From contig NZ_CP110973.1 in assembly GCF_026248825.1 (NCBI RefSeq), forward strand, positions 1,612,001-1,676,000: a stretch of 64,000 bases of DNA, given 5' to 3'. The translations under genes were made by a program, and so were the position numbers. The notes below the pieces were generated by a model. It was given only the letters and a program-made list of their open reading frames with translations. It searched no databases and had not been told where the DNA came from. This DNA comes from Larkinella insperata. Lineage in GTDB: Bacteria > Bacteroidota > Bacteroidia > Cytophagales > Spirosomataceae. Of this stretch, positions 43,117-52,384 are shown piece after piece (the stretch's first letter is position 1; each line of letters starts with the position of its first letter).

Positions 43117-44289
43117 ATGGTCGCTCAACACGATTACGCCCATCAGCTTCTGGCTGTTTTTCGGAGAGAATTCAATCGGGAACCGGAGTTACTGGTCCGT
43201 GGCCCCGGCCGGATCAACCTGCTGGGTGAACATACAGATTACAACGGGGGCCTGGTACTGCCCGCCAGCATCGATAAAGAAATCATTTTCGCCATCGCCC
43301 GCAGGGAAGATCAGACCTGCCGCATTGTGGCCGAAAATGTAGATCAATCTTTTACGTTCCGGCTGGATGAAATTGAACATTCATCACTTGGCTGGCCGAA
43401 TTACCTGATGGGTGTGGTCGATCAGTTGCAAAAAGCGCGGCTCCGGCCCGGCGGCTTCGAACTGGTTTTTGGTGGCAACATCCCCGCCGGGGCGGGTTTG
43501 TCGTCGTCGGCGGCCCTGGAATGCGGACTGGCGTTTGCGCTGAACAAGCTGTTTGACCTGGGCCTGTCAACCCTCGATATGGTGAAGCTGGGCCAGCGGG
43601 CCGAAAACCAGTTCGTTGGCGTCAATTGCGGCATCATGGACCAGTTTGCCTCCATGTTCGGGCGCGACCAAGCGGTGATTCAGCTGGACTGTAAATCGCT
43701 GCACCACGAATATTTCCCGTTCCAGACGACGGACTACGTCCTCATTCTGTGCGATACGGGCGTTAAACATTCGCTCGGCGACTCGGAATACAACACCCGC
43801 CGGAATGAATGCGAAACGGGCGTTGGTATCTTACAGCAGTACAACCCCGCCATCCGGCTGCTGCGCGATGCCTCTACGGAACTAGTGGAAGCCCACCGCA
43901 ACGAAATGCCGGGAAAAGTGTACCAGCGCTGCCGGTATGTGACGCAGGAAATTCAGCGGGTTCGGGAAGCCTGCGAGCTTTTATTGCAGAACGACCTGAC
44001 GGCTTTTGGTCAGAAAATGTACGAAACCCACGACGGTTTGCAGCACGATTACGAAGTTAGCTGCCCGGAACTGGATTTTCTGGTGGATCAGACGCGGCAG
44101 GACGATGCGGTGCTGGGTGCCCGGATGATGGGGGGTGGTTTTGGTGGCTGCACCATCAACATTGTTAAACAAAAAGCCGCTGATGCGTTCGTGGAACGGA
44201 TGCGTGCGGCTTATCAGCAAGCGTTTAACCTTGAACTCAAATGCTATCCGGTACGGATTATGGATGGAACGTCGGAGCTTTCATTTTAA
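43117..44289 (+). CDS. galK: Galactokinase
   Basis: A 390-residue GHMP kinase that phosphorylates galactose at C1. The galactokinase signature GRINLLGEHTDYNGG, the ATP loop GNIPAGAGLSSSAALE, NCGIMDQFASMFG with its catalytic aspartate and the final GGGFGGC are all present. The length is that of true GalK. Preceded by a 182-bp gap with no recognised promoter consensus, and followed by a hairpin. No other Leloir gene is adjacent. A second, shorter galactokinase-like protein is encoded at 58097 in the polysaccharide locus. Confidence 0.96.
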   Translation: MVAQHDYAHQLLAVFRREFNREPELLVRGPGRINLLGEHTDYNGGLVLPASIDKEIIFAIARREDQTCRIVAENVDQSFTFRLDEIEHSSLGWPNYLMGVVDQLQKARLRPGGFELVFGGNIPAGAGLSSSAALECGLAFALNKLFDLGLSTLDMVKLGQRAENQFVGVNCGIMDQFASMFGRDQAVIQLDCKSLHHEYFPFQTTDYVLILCDTGVKHSLGDSEYNTRRNECETGVGILQQYNPAIRLLRDASTELVEAHRNEMPGKVYQRCRYVTQEIQRVREACELLLQNDLTAFGQKMYETHDGLQHDYEVSCPELDFLVDQTRQDDAVLGARMMGGGFGGCTINIVKQKAADAFVERMRAAYQQAFNLELKCYPVRIMDGTSELSF

Positions 44290-44298
44290 GAGTTATTC

Positions 44299-44337
44299 CA
44301 CAGAGTTGATCAGCGAAAAACGTTGATTAACTCTGTG
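44299..44337. terminator. Possible hairpin terminator between galK and M28 peptidase
   Basis: CACAGAGTTGATCAGCG (44299-44315) and CGTTGATTAACTCTGTG (44321-44337) can pair over about 17 bases with two mismatches or wobbles. A U-run is missing on both sides, so termination is uncertain. Confidence 0.45.
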
Positions 44338-44346
44338 TTGCGATCA

Positions 44347-45855
44347 TTATTCTTTCCAGCGCCACTCGTTGGCAATCTGCAAGGGCGTTCGCAGGCCCTG
44401 GGCAATCAGAAACTCCCGCGTTTTGGCGTCGTCCATGCGTTTGGTCGGAATCTCGTCGGCATTGGCCAGCGCGTAGAGCAACATGGCCGAGTAACGAACG
44501 GTATTTTTCATCTGGTCTTTGTTCACCAGGGTCATGTTGTCGCAGTTGGCGTGGTAACAATCCAGCACGTTGCGTTCCAGGTGCCCACTCATGCCCACCA
44601 CCGGCACCCCTTCCAGCATAAACGGCTGATGATCGCTGTGCAAACCCGCCTGGTTTGAAATCGTGTTCTGGAAAGCCGGTTCGACGTGCTTGATGGTTTC
44701 GCCGATTTCGGTCAGGAACGGCATCATCTCACTCCGGCCAAACGCGTTCAGACCGCTGGGGTCGTTGGTCATGTCCAGGTTCAGGATGTACCGCACGTTA
44801 TCGAGCTGGCCGGTCTTTTTCAGATCGTCCACCAGGCTACGTGACCCGAGCAGCCCCTGCTCCTCCCCCATAAACATCACAAATTCAATGGTGCGCTTGG
44901 GCTTTATTTTCAGGGCTTTAAATGTCCGGGCAATGTCCAGCACCGAGAACGAACCAATCCCGTTGTCGATGGCCCCGGTCGCCAGATCCCAGGAGTCGAG
45001 GTGCCCGCCGATGATAATTTTTTCTTCCGGATATTTGGTGCCTTTCAGCGTGGCAACGACGTTTCGCGCCCGGATTTTTTTGCTCACGTTGGTCATGTCG
45101 ATGAGCGCGTGCAGGTTCTTTTCGGCCTGCATCCACTGCCGGATTTCCTGTCCGCTCTCCGACGAAATGCAAACCGACGGAATCGGAATTAACTTGCCCG
45201 TTACGGAAGCCGTGCCCGTCAGCAGCACGTTGCCCCGCACCAGATTGACCATAATAACCCCGCTCGCGCCGTGCTGCAGGGCCAGGGCGGTTTTTTCGGA
45301 ACGGTGCAGGTTACGGGCCCCTTTCGTTGGGGCTGCCAGCCCAATGTTGACCAGCGCAATTTTACCTTTCAGCTTATCTTTTACGGCCGCAAAATCACCT
45401 TCCAGCCCATTGCCAACGTCTACGATCTCGCCCTGCACGTGCGCTTCGACGGGCGAATGCGCCAGAGCCACCACTTCAACATCCCGGAAATTATCGCTTT
45501 TGTTGGGAACCACCGCCAGCGTCACGGTATCGCGCATCCAGGATTCGACTTCGAAAGGCGCGTACTGCGTATCCGAATAGCCATACTGCTTCAGTAAGTT
45601 ATACGAGTATTCTTCCGCCCGGCTTCCGTTGGCGCTGCCGGTCAGCCGGTGCCCGATTTTACGCGTAGCGTCGGTCAAGGTTTCGTAGGCCCGGCTATTT
45701 TCTAGTACTTCCTGATTGATTTTCGAAAACACCTTTTCCAGCGACGGGCGACTCGGTTCACCATCAATTCGGACGTCGGCTTTTCGCAGGGTGTGGGCAC
45801 TCAATAAATAAATACCGCCCGAAAGCAGTAAATAAACGTAAACTTTTTTGCGCAT
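44347..45855 (-). CDS. Exported M28 family metallopeptidase with PA domain
   Basis: A 502-residue peptidase with a signal anchor or signal peptide at the N-terminus (VYVYLLLSGGIYLLSA). A PA-type insert occupies about residues 130-260. The M28 zinc ligands are in order: IIGGHLDSWD, AIDNGIGS, FMGEEQGLLGS, LDMTNDPSG and a late HSDHQPF / GHLERN. Members are aminopeptidases or glutamate carboxypeptidase-like enzymes acting on peptides outside the cytosol. The ATG at 45855 gives the signal; a longer frame to 45882 does not. It converges with galK. Substrate range unknown. Confidence 0.92.
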   Translation of the reverse strand: MRKKVYVYLLLSGGIYLLSAHTLRKADVRIDGEPSRPSLEKVFSKINQEVLENSRAYETLTDATRKIGHRLTGSANGSRAEEYSYNLLKQYGYSDTQYAPFEVESWMRDTVTLAVVPNKSDNFRDVEVVALAHSPVEAHVQGEIVDVGNGLEGDFAAVKDKLKGKIALVNIGLAAPTKGARNLHRSEKTALALQHGASGVIMVNLVRGNVLLTGTASVTGKLIPIPSVCISSESGQEIRQWMQAEKNLHALIDMTNVSKKIRARNVVATLKGTKYPEEKIIIGGHLDSWDLATGAIDNGIGSFSVLDIARTFKALKIKPKRTIEFVMFMGEEQGLLGSRSLVDDLKKTGQLDNVRYILNLDMTNDPSGLNAFGRSEMMPFLTEIGETIKHVEPAFQNTISNQAGLHSDHQPFMLEGVPVVGMSGHLERNVLDCYHANCDNMTLVNKDQMKNTVRYSAMLLYALANADEIPTKRMDDAKTREFLIAQGLRTPLQIANEWRWKE

Positions 45856-46015
45856 GATAGAGCTGACCGTATAATACGTCAAAATAACAAAAAAGCGGCT
45901 GAATGCGATTGTAAAGACCTAAAAAACTTTCAGTTTCTTTGCCGAATCAAAACGGCTCAACGAATCCTGAAAAAAAGGTGTTAATTGGGTTCAGTATTTA
46001 GTCACCATTGCTTTT

Positions 46016-48088
46016 ATGACAAACGCGCAGACGACAGCGGTTCCGCCCATAGCAGCCGTTAAACCAACCGAATTGACCACCCACGGGCACACCCGCATCG
46101 ATAATTACTACTGGCTCAACGAACGGGAAAACCCGGAAGTGATCAATTATCTGAAAGCCGAAAACGAGTATCTGGAGACGGTTTTGGCCCCCGTCAGCGA
46201 ATTCCGGGAGAAGCTGTTCGACGAAATGAAGAGCCGCATCAAACAGCAGGACGAGTCGGTTCCGTACCAGGAAGGCAATTATTTTTACTACACCCGCTAC
46301 CTGGAAGGGGGAGAATATCCGGTGCATTGCCGCAAACGCGGTTCGCTGGAAGCCGAGGAAGAGATTATGCTGGATGTCAACGAATTGGCTAAAGCGTATT
46401 CGTACTACGACCTTGCCGGGCTGGAAGTTTCTGATAACGAGGAACTGGTAGCTTATGGCGAAGATACCGTCAGCCGGCGGATGTATACGCTGCGCGTTAA
46501 AAACCTGAAAACCGGTGAAATCTACCCCGACGCCATTCCAGACACCGAGGGGGGCAGTTACGCCTGGGCGGCTGATAACCAGACGCTTTTCTACATCCGG
46601 AAAGACGCGCAGACGCTGCTGGGCTATCAGGTATACCGCCATACGCTGGGAACCGATCCCGAACAGGACGTTCTGCTGTACGAAGAAAAAGACAACCAGT
46701 TTTACCTGGGTCTGGGCCGGATGAAATCCAAGAAATACATCGCCGTGGTGTCTGATCACAATGGGGTAGCAACGGAATTCCGACTCCTGGAGGCCTCCAA
46801 CCCGGCGGGTGATTTCAAGGTTTTTCTGCCCCGCGAAAAAGGCCACGAATACGACGTTCAGCACCTGGAAACGACTTTCTACGTCCGGACGAACTGGAAA
46901 GCCGACAATTTCCGGCTCATGGAGGTAAAGGAAAACAAAACTAAAGACCGTTCGGCCTGGAAAGAGGTGATTCCGCACCGGCATCATGTGTATCTGGAAC
47001 AGCTCGACGCGTTTAAAAGCCACCTGGTGCTGGGCGAACGCCGGGACGGTTTGATGCACCTGCGCGTGATCGACCAGAAAAAAAAGCAGGATCATTACCT
47101 CGAATTTGATGATCCGGCCTACGTCGCTGGCATTGGCTACAACCCGGATTTCAACACCAACATCCTGCGGTTTACCTATTCCTCGCTGACTACGCCCAGT
47201 TCAACCTTCGATTACAACATGGATACGAAGGAAAAAACGCTGATGAAGCAGCAGGAAGTCATCGGCGATTTCGACCCGAACAACTACACCTCAGAGCGGT
47301 TTATCGTCAAGTCCCGCGACGGTGCGAAGGTGCCGGTTTCGTTGGTTTACCGCAAAGGTACGCCCAAAGACGGCTCGGCCCCGTTGCTGCAATACGCCTA
47401 CGGGTCGTACGGTTACTCCATCGATCCGAATTTCAGCTCCACGCGCCTGAGCCTGCTCGACCGCGGCTTTATGTTCGCCATCGCCCACATCCGGGGAGGG
47501 CAGGAAATGGGCCGCAAGTGGTACGACAACGGTAAGATGTTTAAGAAGAAAAACACGTTTAACGACTTCGTGGACGTGTCGGAGTACTTGATTCAGAACC
47601 AGTACACCCAGACCGACCGCCTGTTTGCGATGGGCGGCAGCGCGGGCGGCTTGCTCATGGGCGCGGTGGTGAATCAGAAGCCGGAACTTTACCGGGGCGT
47701 GGTGGCAGCGGTGCCGTTTGTGGATGTGGTGACAACCATGCTCGACGAAAGCATCCCGCTAACAACGGGTGAGTTTGAAGAATGGGGCAATCCGAAAATC
47801 AAGAAATATTACGATTACATGCTGTCGTACTCGCCCTACGACAACGTGAAGGAGCAGGCTTATCCCAACATGCTGGTGATGACCGGCTTACACGACTCGC
47901 AGGTGCAATATTGGGAACCCGCCAAATGGGTTGCAAAACTCCGGACGATGAAAACCGATGACAATGTCCTGCTGTTGCAGACGAATCTGGAAACCGGGCA
48001 CGGCGGAGCGTCGGGGCGGTTTGAAGCCCTGAAGGACATCGCGCTGGAATACGCCTTTATCCTGAACCTGGTCGGGATTCGGCAGTAA
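46016..48088 (+). CDS. ptrB: Oligopeptidase B (S9 family)
   Basis: A 690-residue S9A serine peptidase. The first two thirds form a seven-bladed propeller opening with RIDNYYWLNERENPEV. The C-terminal alpha/beta hydrolase has the nucleophile in GGSAGGLLMGAV, aspartate in GLHDSQVQYWEP and histidine in ETGHGGASGRF. Oligopeptidase B cuts after basic residues in short peptides in the cytosol or periplasm. No signal peptide is seen. The gene is followed by xylB after 63 bases with its own -7-like element. Symbol by family; prolyl oligopeptidase is less likely because of the EEWGNP region. Confidence 0.93.
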   Translation: MTNAQTTAVPPIAAVKPTELTTHGHTRIDNYYWLNERENPEVINYLKAENEYLETVLAPVSEFREKLFDEMKSRIKQQDESVPYQEGNYFYYTRYLEGGEYPVHCRKRGSLEAEEEIMLDVNELAKAYSYYDLAGLEVSDNEELVAYGEDTVSRRMYTLRVKNLKTGEIYPDAIPDTEGGSYAWAADNQTLFYIRKDAQTLLGYQVYRHTLGTDPEQDVLLYEEKDNQFYLGLGRMKSKKYIAVVSDHNGVATEFRLLEASNPAGDFKVFLPREKGHEYDVQHLETTFYVRTNWKADNFRLMEVKENKTKDRSAWKEVIPHRHHVYLEQLDAFKSHLVLGERRDGLMHLRVIDQKKKQDHYLEFDDPAYVAGIGYNPDFNTNILRFTYSSLTTPSSTFDYNMDTKEKTLMKQQEVIGDFDPNNYTSERFIVKSRDGAKVPVSLVYRKGTPKDGSAPLLQYAYGSYGYSIDPNFSSTRLSLLDRGFMFAIAHIRGGQEMGRKWYDNGKMFKKKNTFNDFVDVSEYLIQNQYTQTDRLFAMGGSAGGLLMGAVVNQKPELYRGVVAAVPFVDVVTTMLDESIPLTTGEFEEWGNPKIKKYYDYMLSYSPYDNVKEQAYPNMLVMTGLHDSQVQYWEPAKWVAKLRTMKTDDNVLLLQTNLETGHGGASGRFEALKDIALEYAFILNLVGIRQ

Positions 48089-48089
48089 G

Positions 48090-48120
48090 TTTGCCTAACT
48101 TCTCCCGGCTGTGTACTTTG
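48090..48120 (+). promoter_or_regulatory. Probable promoter of xylB
   Basis: TTTG (48090-48093) and TACTTTG (48114-48120) are spaced 20 bases apart, a one-base-short variant of the TAnnTTTG type, 31 bases before the ATG. Confidence 0.5.
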
Positions 48121-48151
48121 CAACTTATTTTCAATCTGAACCCCGCGTAGA

Positions 48152-49630
48152 ATGTATCTTCTTGGATTTGATGTCGGCAGTTCGTCCGTAAAAGCCAGTT
48201 TGCTGGAAGTCGAAACCGGTTTGGTGGTGGCTTCCGCGTTTTTCCCCGAGTCAGAAATGCCGATTGACGCCCCTCAGCCGGGTTTTGCCGAACAGCACCC
48301 CGACGCCTGGTGGACCAACGCCTGTCTGGCATCCAAAACCGTTCTGTCGAAAGCTGCTGTCAAACCGGAAGATGTGAAGGCCATCGGTATTTCGTACCAG
48401 ATGCACGGTTTAGTGGTCGTGGATAAAGACCTGCAGGTGCTGCGCCCGTCGATCATCTGGTGCGACAGCCGGGCGGTTCCGTACGGCGAAAAAGCGTTTG
48501 AAATCGTGGGGCGGACGAAAAGCCTGCAGCACCTGCTCAACTCACCGGGTAATTTCACGGCGGCCAAACTGGCCTGGGTGAAGGAAAACGAACCGGCGGT
48601 ATACGACAAAATCCACAAGTTCATGCTGCCGGGCGATTACCTGGCCACGCGCATGACCGGCGAAATCGTTACGACCCCGTCGGGCCTGTCGGAAGGCATT
48701 CTCTGGGATTTTCAGGATGGAAAACCAGCGGATTTCATGCTCGATTATTTCGGCTTCGATCCGTCGCTGGTTGCCAACATTAAACCGACCTTCTCGGTGC
48801 AGGGCGAGTTGACCTCCAAAGCTGCCAGTGAACTCGGCCTGGCAGCCGGAACGCCCATTTCCTACCGCGCGGGCGATCAACCCAACAACGCCTTTTCGCT
48901 GAACGTTCTGGAACCCAACGAAATTGCCGCCACCGCCGGAACGTCGGGCGTGGTTTACGGGGTCAGCGATCAGGCCAAATACGATCCGCAATCGCGCGTC
49001 AATACGTTTCTGCACGTCAGCCACACGCCAGAGGCCCCGCGCTACGGTGTTCTGCTCTGCGTCAACGGTACCGGTATTCTGAACAGCTGGCTGCGGAATC
49101 ACCTGCTGCGGGGCACGGTCAGCTACGCCGACATGAACGACCTGGCCGCTCATGCGCCCGTCGGAGCCGACGGGCTGGTGTGTCTGCCCTTCGGCAACGG
49201 AGCCGAACGCGTATTGGAAAATCAGGACCCCGGCGCTTCCTTCCACGGGTTGCAACTGACGCGCCACGGCCTGCCCCACTGGATTCGGGCCGCGCAGGAG
49301 GGCATCGTTTTTGCCTTTTACTACGGTATTCAGGTAATGGAGCAGGTCGGTGTAGGTTTGAAAACCATCCGGGCCGGTGAAGCCAATATGTTTCTCAGCC
49401 CACTGTTCCGCGATACGCTGGCCAACCTGACCGGCGCTGAAATCCAGCTTTTCAACACCGACGGAGCGCAGGGAGCCGCCCGGGGAGCCGGATTGGGAGC
49501 CGGTATTTACAAAAACCGTCAGGAAGCCTTCACGGGCCTGAAAGTCACCCGGACCATCGAACCCGACATGCGGGCGCAGGAAGCCTACCGCGACGCCTAC
49601 GAAAAGTGGCGGAGCAAACTGGTCGGGTAA
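48152..49630 (+). CDS. xylB: Xylulokinase (FGGY family)
   Basis: A 492-residue sugar kinase with the FGGY two-domain fold. It starts LLGFDVGSSSVKASLLE, with GISYQMHGLVVVD, SIIWCDSRA and GTSGVVYGVSD for ATP and sugar binding, and TDGAQGAARGAGLGA near the end. The MHG motif after GISYQ is typical of xylulokinases. It would phosphorylate xylulose or a related ketose before the pentose phosphate pathway. No xylose isomerase is adjacent. It converges with the LacI gene with only 4 bases between stops, so it may belong functionally to the polysaccharide locus. Exact substrate is inference. Confidence 0.87.
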   Translation: MYLLGFDVGSSSVKASLLEVETGLVVASAFFPESEMPIDAPQPGFAEQHPDAWWTNACLASKTVLSKAAVKPEDVKAIGISYQMHGLVVVDKDLQVLRPSIIWCDSRAVPYGEKAFEIVGRTKSLQHLLNSPGNFTAAKLAWVKENEPAVYDKIHKFMLPGDYLATRMTGEIVTTPSGLSEGILWDFQDGKPADFMLDYFGFDPSLVANIKPTFSVQGELTSKAASELGLAAGTPISYRAGDQPNNAFSLNVLEPNEIAATAGTSGVVYGVSDQAKYDPQSRVNTFLHVSHTPEAPRYGVLLCVNGTGILNSWLRNHLLRGTVSYADMNDLAAHAPVGADGLVCLPFGNGAERVLENQDPGASFHGLQLTRHGLPHWIRAAQEGIVFAFYYGIQVMEQVGVGLKTIRAGEANMFLSPLFRDTLANLTGAEIQLFNTDGAQGAARGAGLGAGIYKNRQEAFTGLKVTRTIEPDMRAQEAYRDAYEKWRSKLVG

Positions 49631-49634
49631 AATC

Positions 49635-50657
49635 TTACACTAACTCGCTCTGTTCCCGGACAATCAGTTCGGGTTCGAGCGTTATTTTCTGTAAGTTTTC
49701 CGGATCGATTTTTCCGTTGATCACCTTCAGCAGAATGTCGGCGGCCATGAAACCAATCTGGTAAGGATGCTGCTCAACCGACGCCAGGGGCGGATGTTCC
49801 AGGTAGGTGTTGAGGGGCAGATTGGCAAAGCTGACAAACGCAACATCCCGGTTAACGACCAGACCATGGTTCCGGCAAACCCGCATGGCATCCAGCGCCA
49901 CGTAGTCATTAAAGGCCAGCACGGCATCGGGCCGGGAGTCCGACGACAGCAGCTGCGTCATTTTCAACACCGTTTCCGGAGTCGTCAGGTCGATGCGTTT
50001 GATCAGGCAATTTTCAACCGGTAACTCTTCTTCTACCAGCGCTTTGATGTATCCTCGATACCGTTCTTCGCTGGCGATCAGGGCGTGCGGACCGTTCAGA
50101 AGCGCGATCCGCCGGTGCCCCCGCCGGGCTAGCCATTTGGTAGCTTCGTAAGCGCCTTTTTCCATGTTGCATTCCACCTGATGCGCGGCAATGTGGGGCG
50201 GAATCCGGTCGAAAAGCACCAGCGGAATCTGCCGGTCCAGCAGTTCCTGAATGTGGTGAATCTGCTGCGTTTCTTTGGCCACCGACAGCAACACCCCGTC
50301 GACCCGGTTGGAAGCCAGCATGGTCAGAATCTGCTTCTCGCGGTCAAACCGGTCATGCGATTGGTAGAGCGCCACCGTCATGTGGTGTTCAAACGCCAGC
50401 TCTTCCACCCCGTTAATCACTTCCGAGAAAAAATTCTCCCGGATTTCCGGCAAGACCATGCCAATGACGCCCGTCCTCCCCCGTTGCAGGTTCCGGGCCG
50501 TGGTGCTGGGCAGGTATTTCAACTGGTCGGCCAGCGCGTGAACCGCATCGCGGGTGTGCAGGCTGATGCGCGGGTGGTTTTGTAAAGCCCGGGATACGGT
50601 GGACGGCGACACATTCAATTGCCGGGCAATCTCCTTGATGGTAATAACATCCTTCAT
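49635..50657 (-). CDS. LacI family transcriptional regulator
   Basis: A 340-residue repressor. The N-terminal helix-turn-helix is ITIKEIARQLNVSPSTVSRAL, with the usual hinge and LPSTTARNLQRGRT. The C-terminal domain is a periplasmic-binding-protein fold for a sugar effector (VIGMVLPEI, GVLLSVAKET, VLAFNDYVALDAMR). It is divergent from the GH109 gene with a 242-bp gap that holds two palindromic operators. It is likely the regulator of the operon that begins at 50900 and of itself. The effector is not known; a galactose- or pentose-type sugar would fit the neighbours. Confidence 0.94.
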   Translation of the reverse strand: MKDVITIKEIARQLNVSPSTVSRALQNHPRISLHTRDAVHALADQLKYLPSTTARNLQRGRTGVIGMVLPEIRENFFSEVINGVEELAFEHHMTVALYQSHDRFDREKQILTMLASNRVDGVLLSVAKETQQIHHIQELLDRQIPLVLFDRIPPHIAAHQVECNMEKGAYEATKWLARRGHRRIALLNGPHALIASEERYRGYIKALVEEELPVENCLIKRIDLTTPETVLKMTQLLSSDSRPDAVLAFNDYVALDAMRVCRNHGLVVNRDVAFVSFANLPLNTYLEHPPLASVEQHPYQIGFMAADILLKVINGKIDPENLQKITLEPELIVREQSELV

Positions 50658-50704
50658 CGCGTGTCGTGTTCAGCCTTACAATTTACTTTATTTAGTAGTA
50701 ATCG

Positions 50705-50712
50705 CAAAATTA
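50705..50712 (-). promoter_or_regulatory. Promoter -7 element of the LacI gene
   Basis: On the minus strand TAATTTTG fits TAnnTTTG, 48 bases before the ATG at 50657. An operator lies 15 bases further upstream, so the protein may control its own gene. Confidence 0.55.
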
Positions 50713-50726
50713 TCTTCGGTTTTGTA

Positions 50727-50758
50727 CAAACGTTTGCACAAGGTTAAACAAACGTTTG
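50727..50758. promoter_or_regulatory. Two LacI-type operators
   Basis: The 10-bp palindrome CAAACGTTTG occurs twice, at 50727-50736 and 50749-50758, centres 22 bp apart (about two helical turns). This matches the LacI/GalR-family operator shape with a central CG. It lies between the regulator and the GH109-led operon, 142 bp before the GH109 start. Binding is inferred from the sequence and the adjacent regulator. The rest of the gap shows nothing else. Confidence 0.85.
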
Positions 50759-50899
50759 CGCAGCTCAAAACTGCTAAAATTAAAAGGCAAAAGCATCGGT
50801 TTTGATTGACCGGGCGTCTGTTATTTCCCAATTTTCAGCACTAAACCCTAACCCATTAACACTCCGCTTCCACGCTTCTAATCCAAGATAACCGTTATT

Positions 50900-52276
50900 A
50901 TGCCCATCTCCTCACGCCGTGATTTTCTGCGCACCGCTGCTCTCAGCTCAGCGGCCGCTCCTTTTATTCCTTCTTTGTTTGAAACGGCCACGGCAGCCCC
51001 CAAGCCAGCACCCTTGTCGCAGGTCAGGCTGGCTTTTATTGGTGTCGGCTCGCGGGGCCGCAGCCACGTCCGGCAGGCGCTTTTCCGCGATGATGTTCTC
51101 ATCACCGCCATCTGTGATCCAGACCCCGATGCCATCAGCCGCACCAACGGTATGATTGAAAAGGCGGGCAAGAAAGCGCCCGCAACGTACACCAAAGGCG
51201 GTGAGGATTTTTTAAACATGCTTAAGCGCGATGACATCGACGGTGTTGTCATTGCTACGCCCTGGGAATGGCACGTTCCGATGGCCGTTGCCACCATGAA
51301 AGCCGGGAAATACGCGGGCGTCGAGGTATCGGCCACGGTGACGCTCAAAGAGTCCTGGGATCTGGTCAACACGTTCGAGAAAACGGGGTCGCACTGCATG
51401 ATTCTGGAGAACGTCTGCTACCGGCGCGACGTGCTGGCCGTGCTGAACATGATTCGGCAGGGCATGTTTGGCGAGATGCTCTACGCCCACTGCGGCTACC
51501 AGCACGATTTGCGTAACATCAAGTTCAACGACGGCAAATCCATCAGCGGTGTTGGCGCGGAATTTGGCGAGAAAGGGTATTCGGAAGCGCGTTGGCGCAC
51601 CCAGCACTCGGTCGACCGCAACGGTGATTTGTATCCGACGCACGGGCTGGGGCCCGTCGCCCACTGGCTGAACATCAACCGGGGCAACCGGTTTACGCAC
51701 CTGACCTCCATGGCAACCCAATCGCGCGGGCTGCACAAATACGTCGTCGATAAAGGCGGAAAGGACCACCCCAACGCCAAGGTTAATTTCAAACTGGGCG
51801 ATGTGGTGACGACAATGGTGCAGTGCGCCAACGGCGAGAACATTGTCATCATGCACGACACCAACTCCCCCCGCCCCTACTCGCTGGGCTTCCGGGCGCA
51901 GGGCACGCAGGGCATCTGGATGGACGACGGCAAAACGATTTACCTGGAAGGCACCAGCCCCAAACCCCACGAGTGGGAGTCGTTTGATTCATACCAGGAG
52001 AAATACGACCACCCGCTCTGGAAACAGCACGGTAAAACGGCCCAAAGCGGAGGCCACGGCGGCATTGACTTCTTCGTGATGCGGGCTTTCATCGAGTCCA
52101 TCAAGGCCCAAACGGCTCCCCCGATCGACGTGTATGATGCCGCCGTCTGGAGTGCCATTAGCCCGCTGTCGGAACAGTCCATTGCGCAAGGCAGCAAACC
52201 GATTGAAATTCCGGATTTTACGCGCGGTAAGTGGAAAACCAACCGCCCGATTTTCGGACTGAACGAAATTTATTAA
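50900..52276 (+). CDS. GH109-like alpha-N-acetylgalactosaminidase (Gfo/Idh/MocA fold)
   Basis: A 458-residue protein with a twin-arginine signal (SRRDFLRTAALSSAAAPFI). A Rossmann NAD-binding domain follows (VRLAFIGVGSRGRSHVR), then the alpha/beta domain with ICDPDPDA, VIATPWEWH and the late GGHGGIDFFVMRAFI block that is conserved in family GH109. GH109 enzymes use tightly bound NAD to remove alpha-N-acetylgalactosamine. It heads an operon with susC and susD, controlled by the operators upstream. Family membership is by pattern; other Gfo/Idh proteins with Tat signals act as oxidoreductases, so the substrate needs testing. Cell location periplasm or surface. Confidence 0.8.
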   Translation: MPISSRRDFLRTAALSSAAAPFIPSLFETATAAPKPAPLSQVRLAFIGVGSRGRSHVRQALFRDDVLITAICDPDPDAISRTNGMIEKAGKKAPATYTKGGEDFLNMLKRDDIDGVVIATPWEWHVPMAVATMKAGKYAGVEVSATVTLKESWDLVNTFEKTGSHCMILENVCYRRDVLAVLNMIRQGMFGEMLYAHCGYQHDLRNIKFNDGKSISGVGAEFGEKGYSEARWRTQHSVDRNGDLYPTHGLGPVAHWLNINRGNRFTHLTSMATQSRGLHKYVVDKGGKDHPNAKVNFKLGDVVTTMVQCANGENIVIMHDTNSPRPYSLGFRAQGTQGIWMDDGKTIYLEGTSPKPHEWESFDSYQEKYDHPLWKQHGKTAQSGGHGGIDFFVMRAFIESIKAQTAPPIDVYDAAVWSAISPLSEQSIAQGSKPIEIPDFTRGKWKTNRPIFGLNEIY

Positions 52277-52384
52277 AATGCCCCAGGGTCGAACGCATCA
52301 TACGTTCGACCCAACCCAATGCCCTATTCCTAAACCCTTCACCTGTTCTTACTATCCCCCACTTTTAACTAACCTGGAAACTTC

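Noticed and set aside
45998..47095. Minus-strand frame of 365 codons over oligopeptidase B
   Set aside because: Antisense to a well-conserved enzyme; low-complexity residues and no motif.
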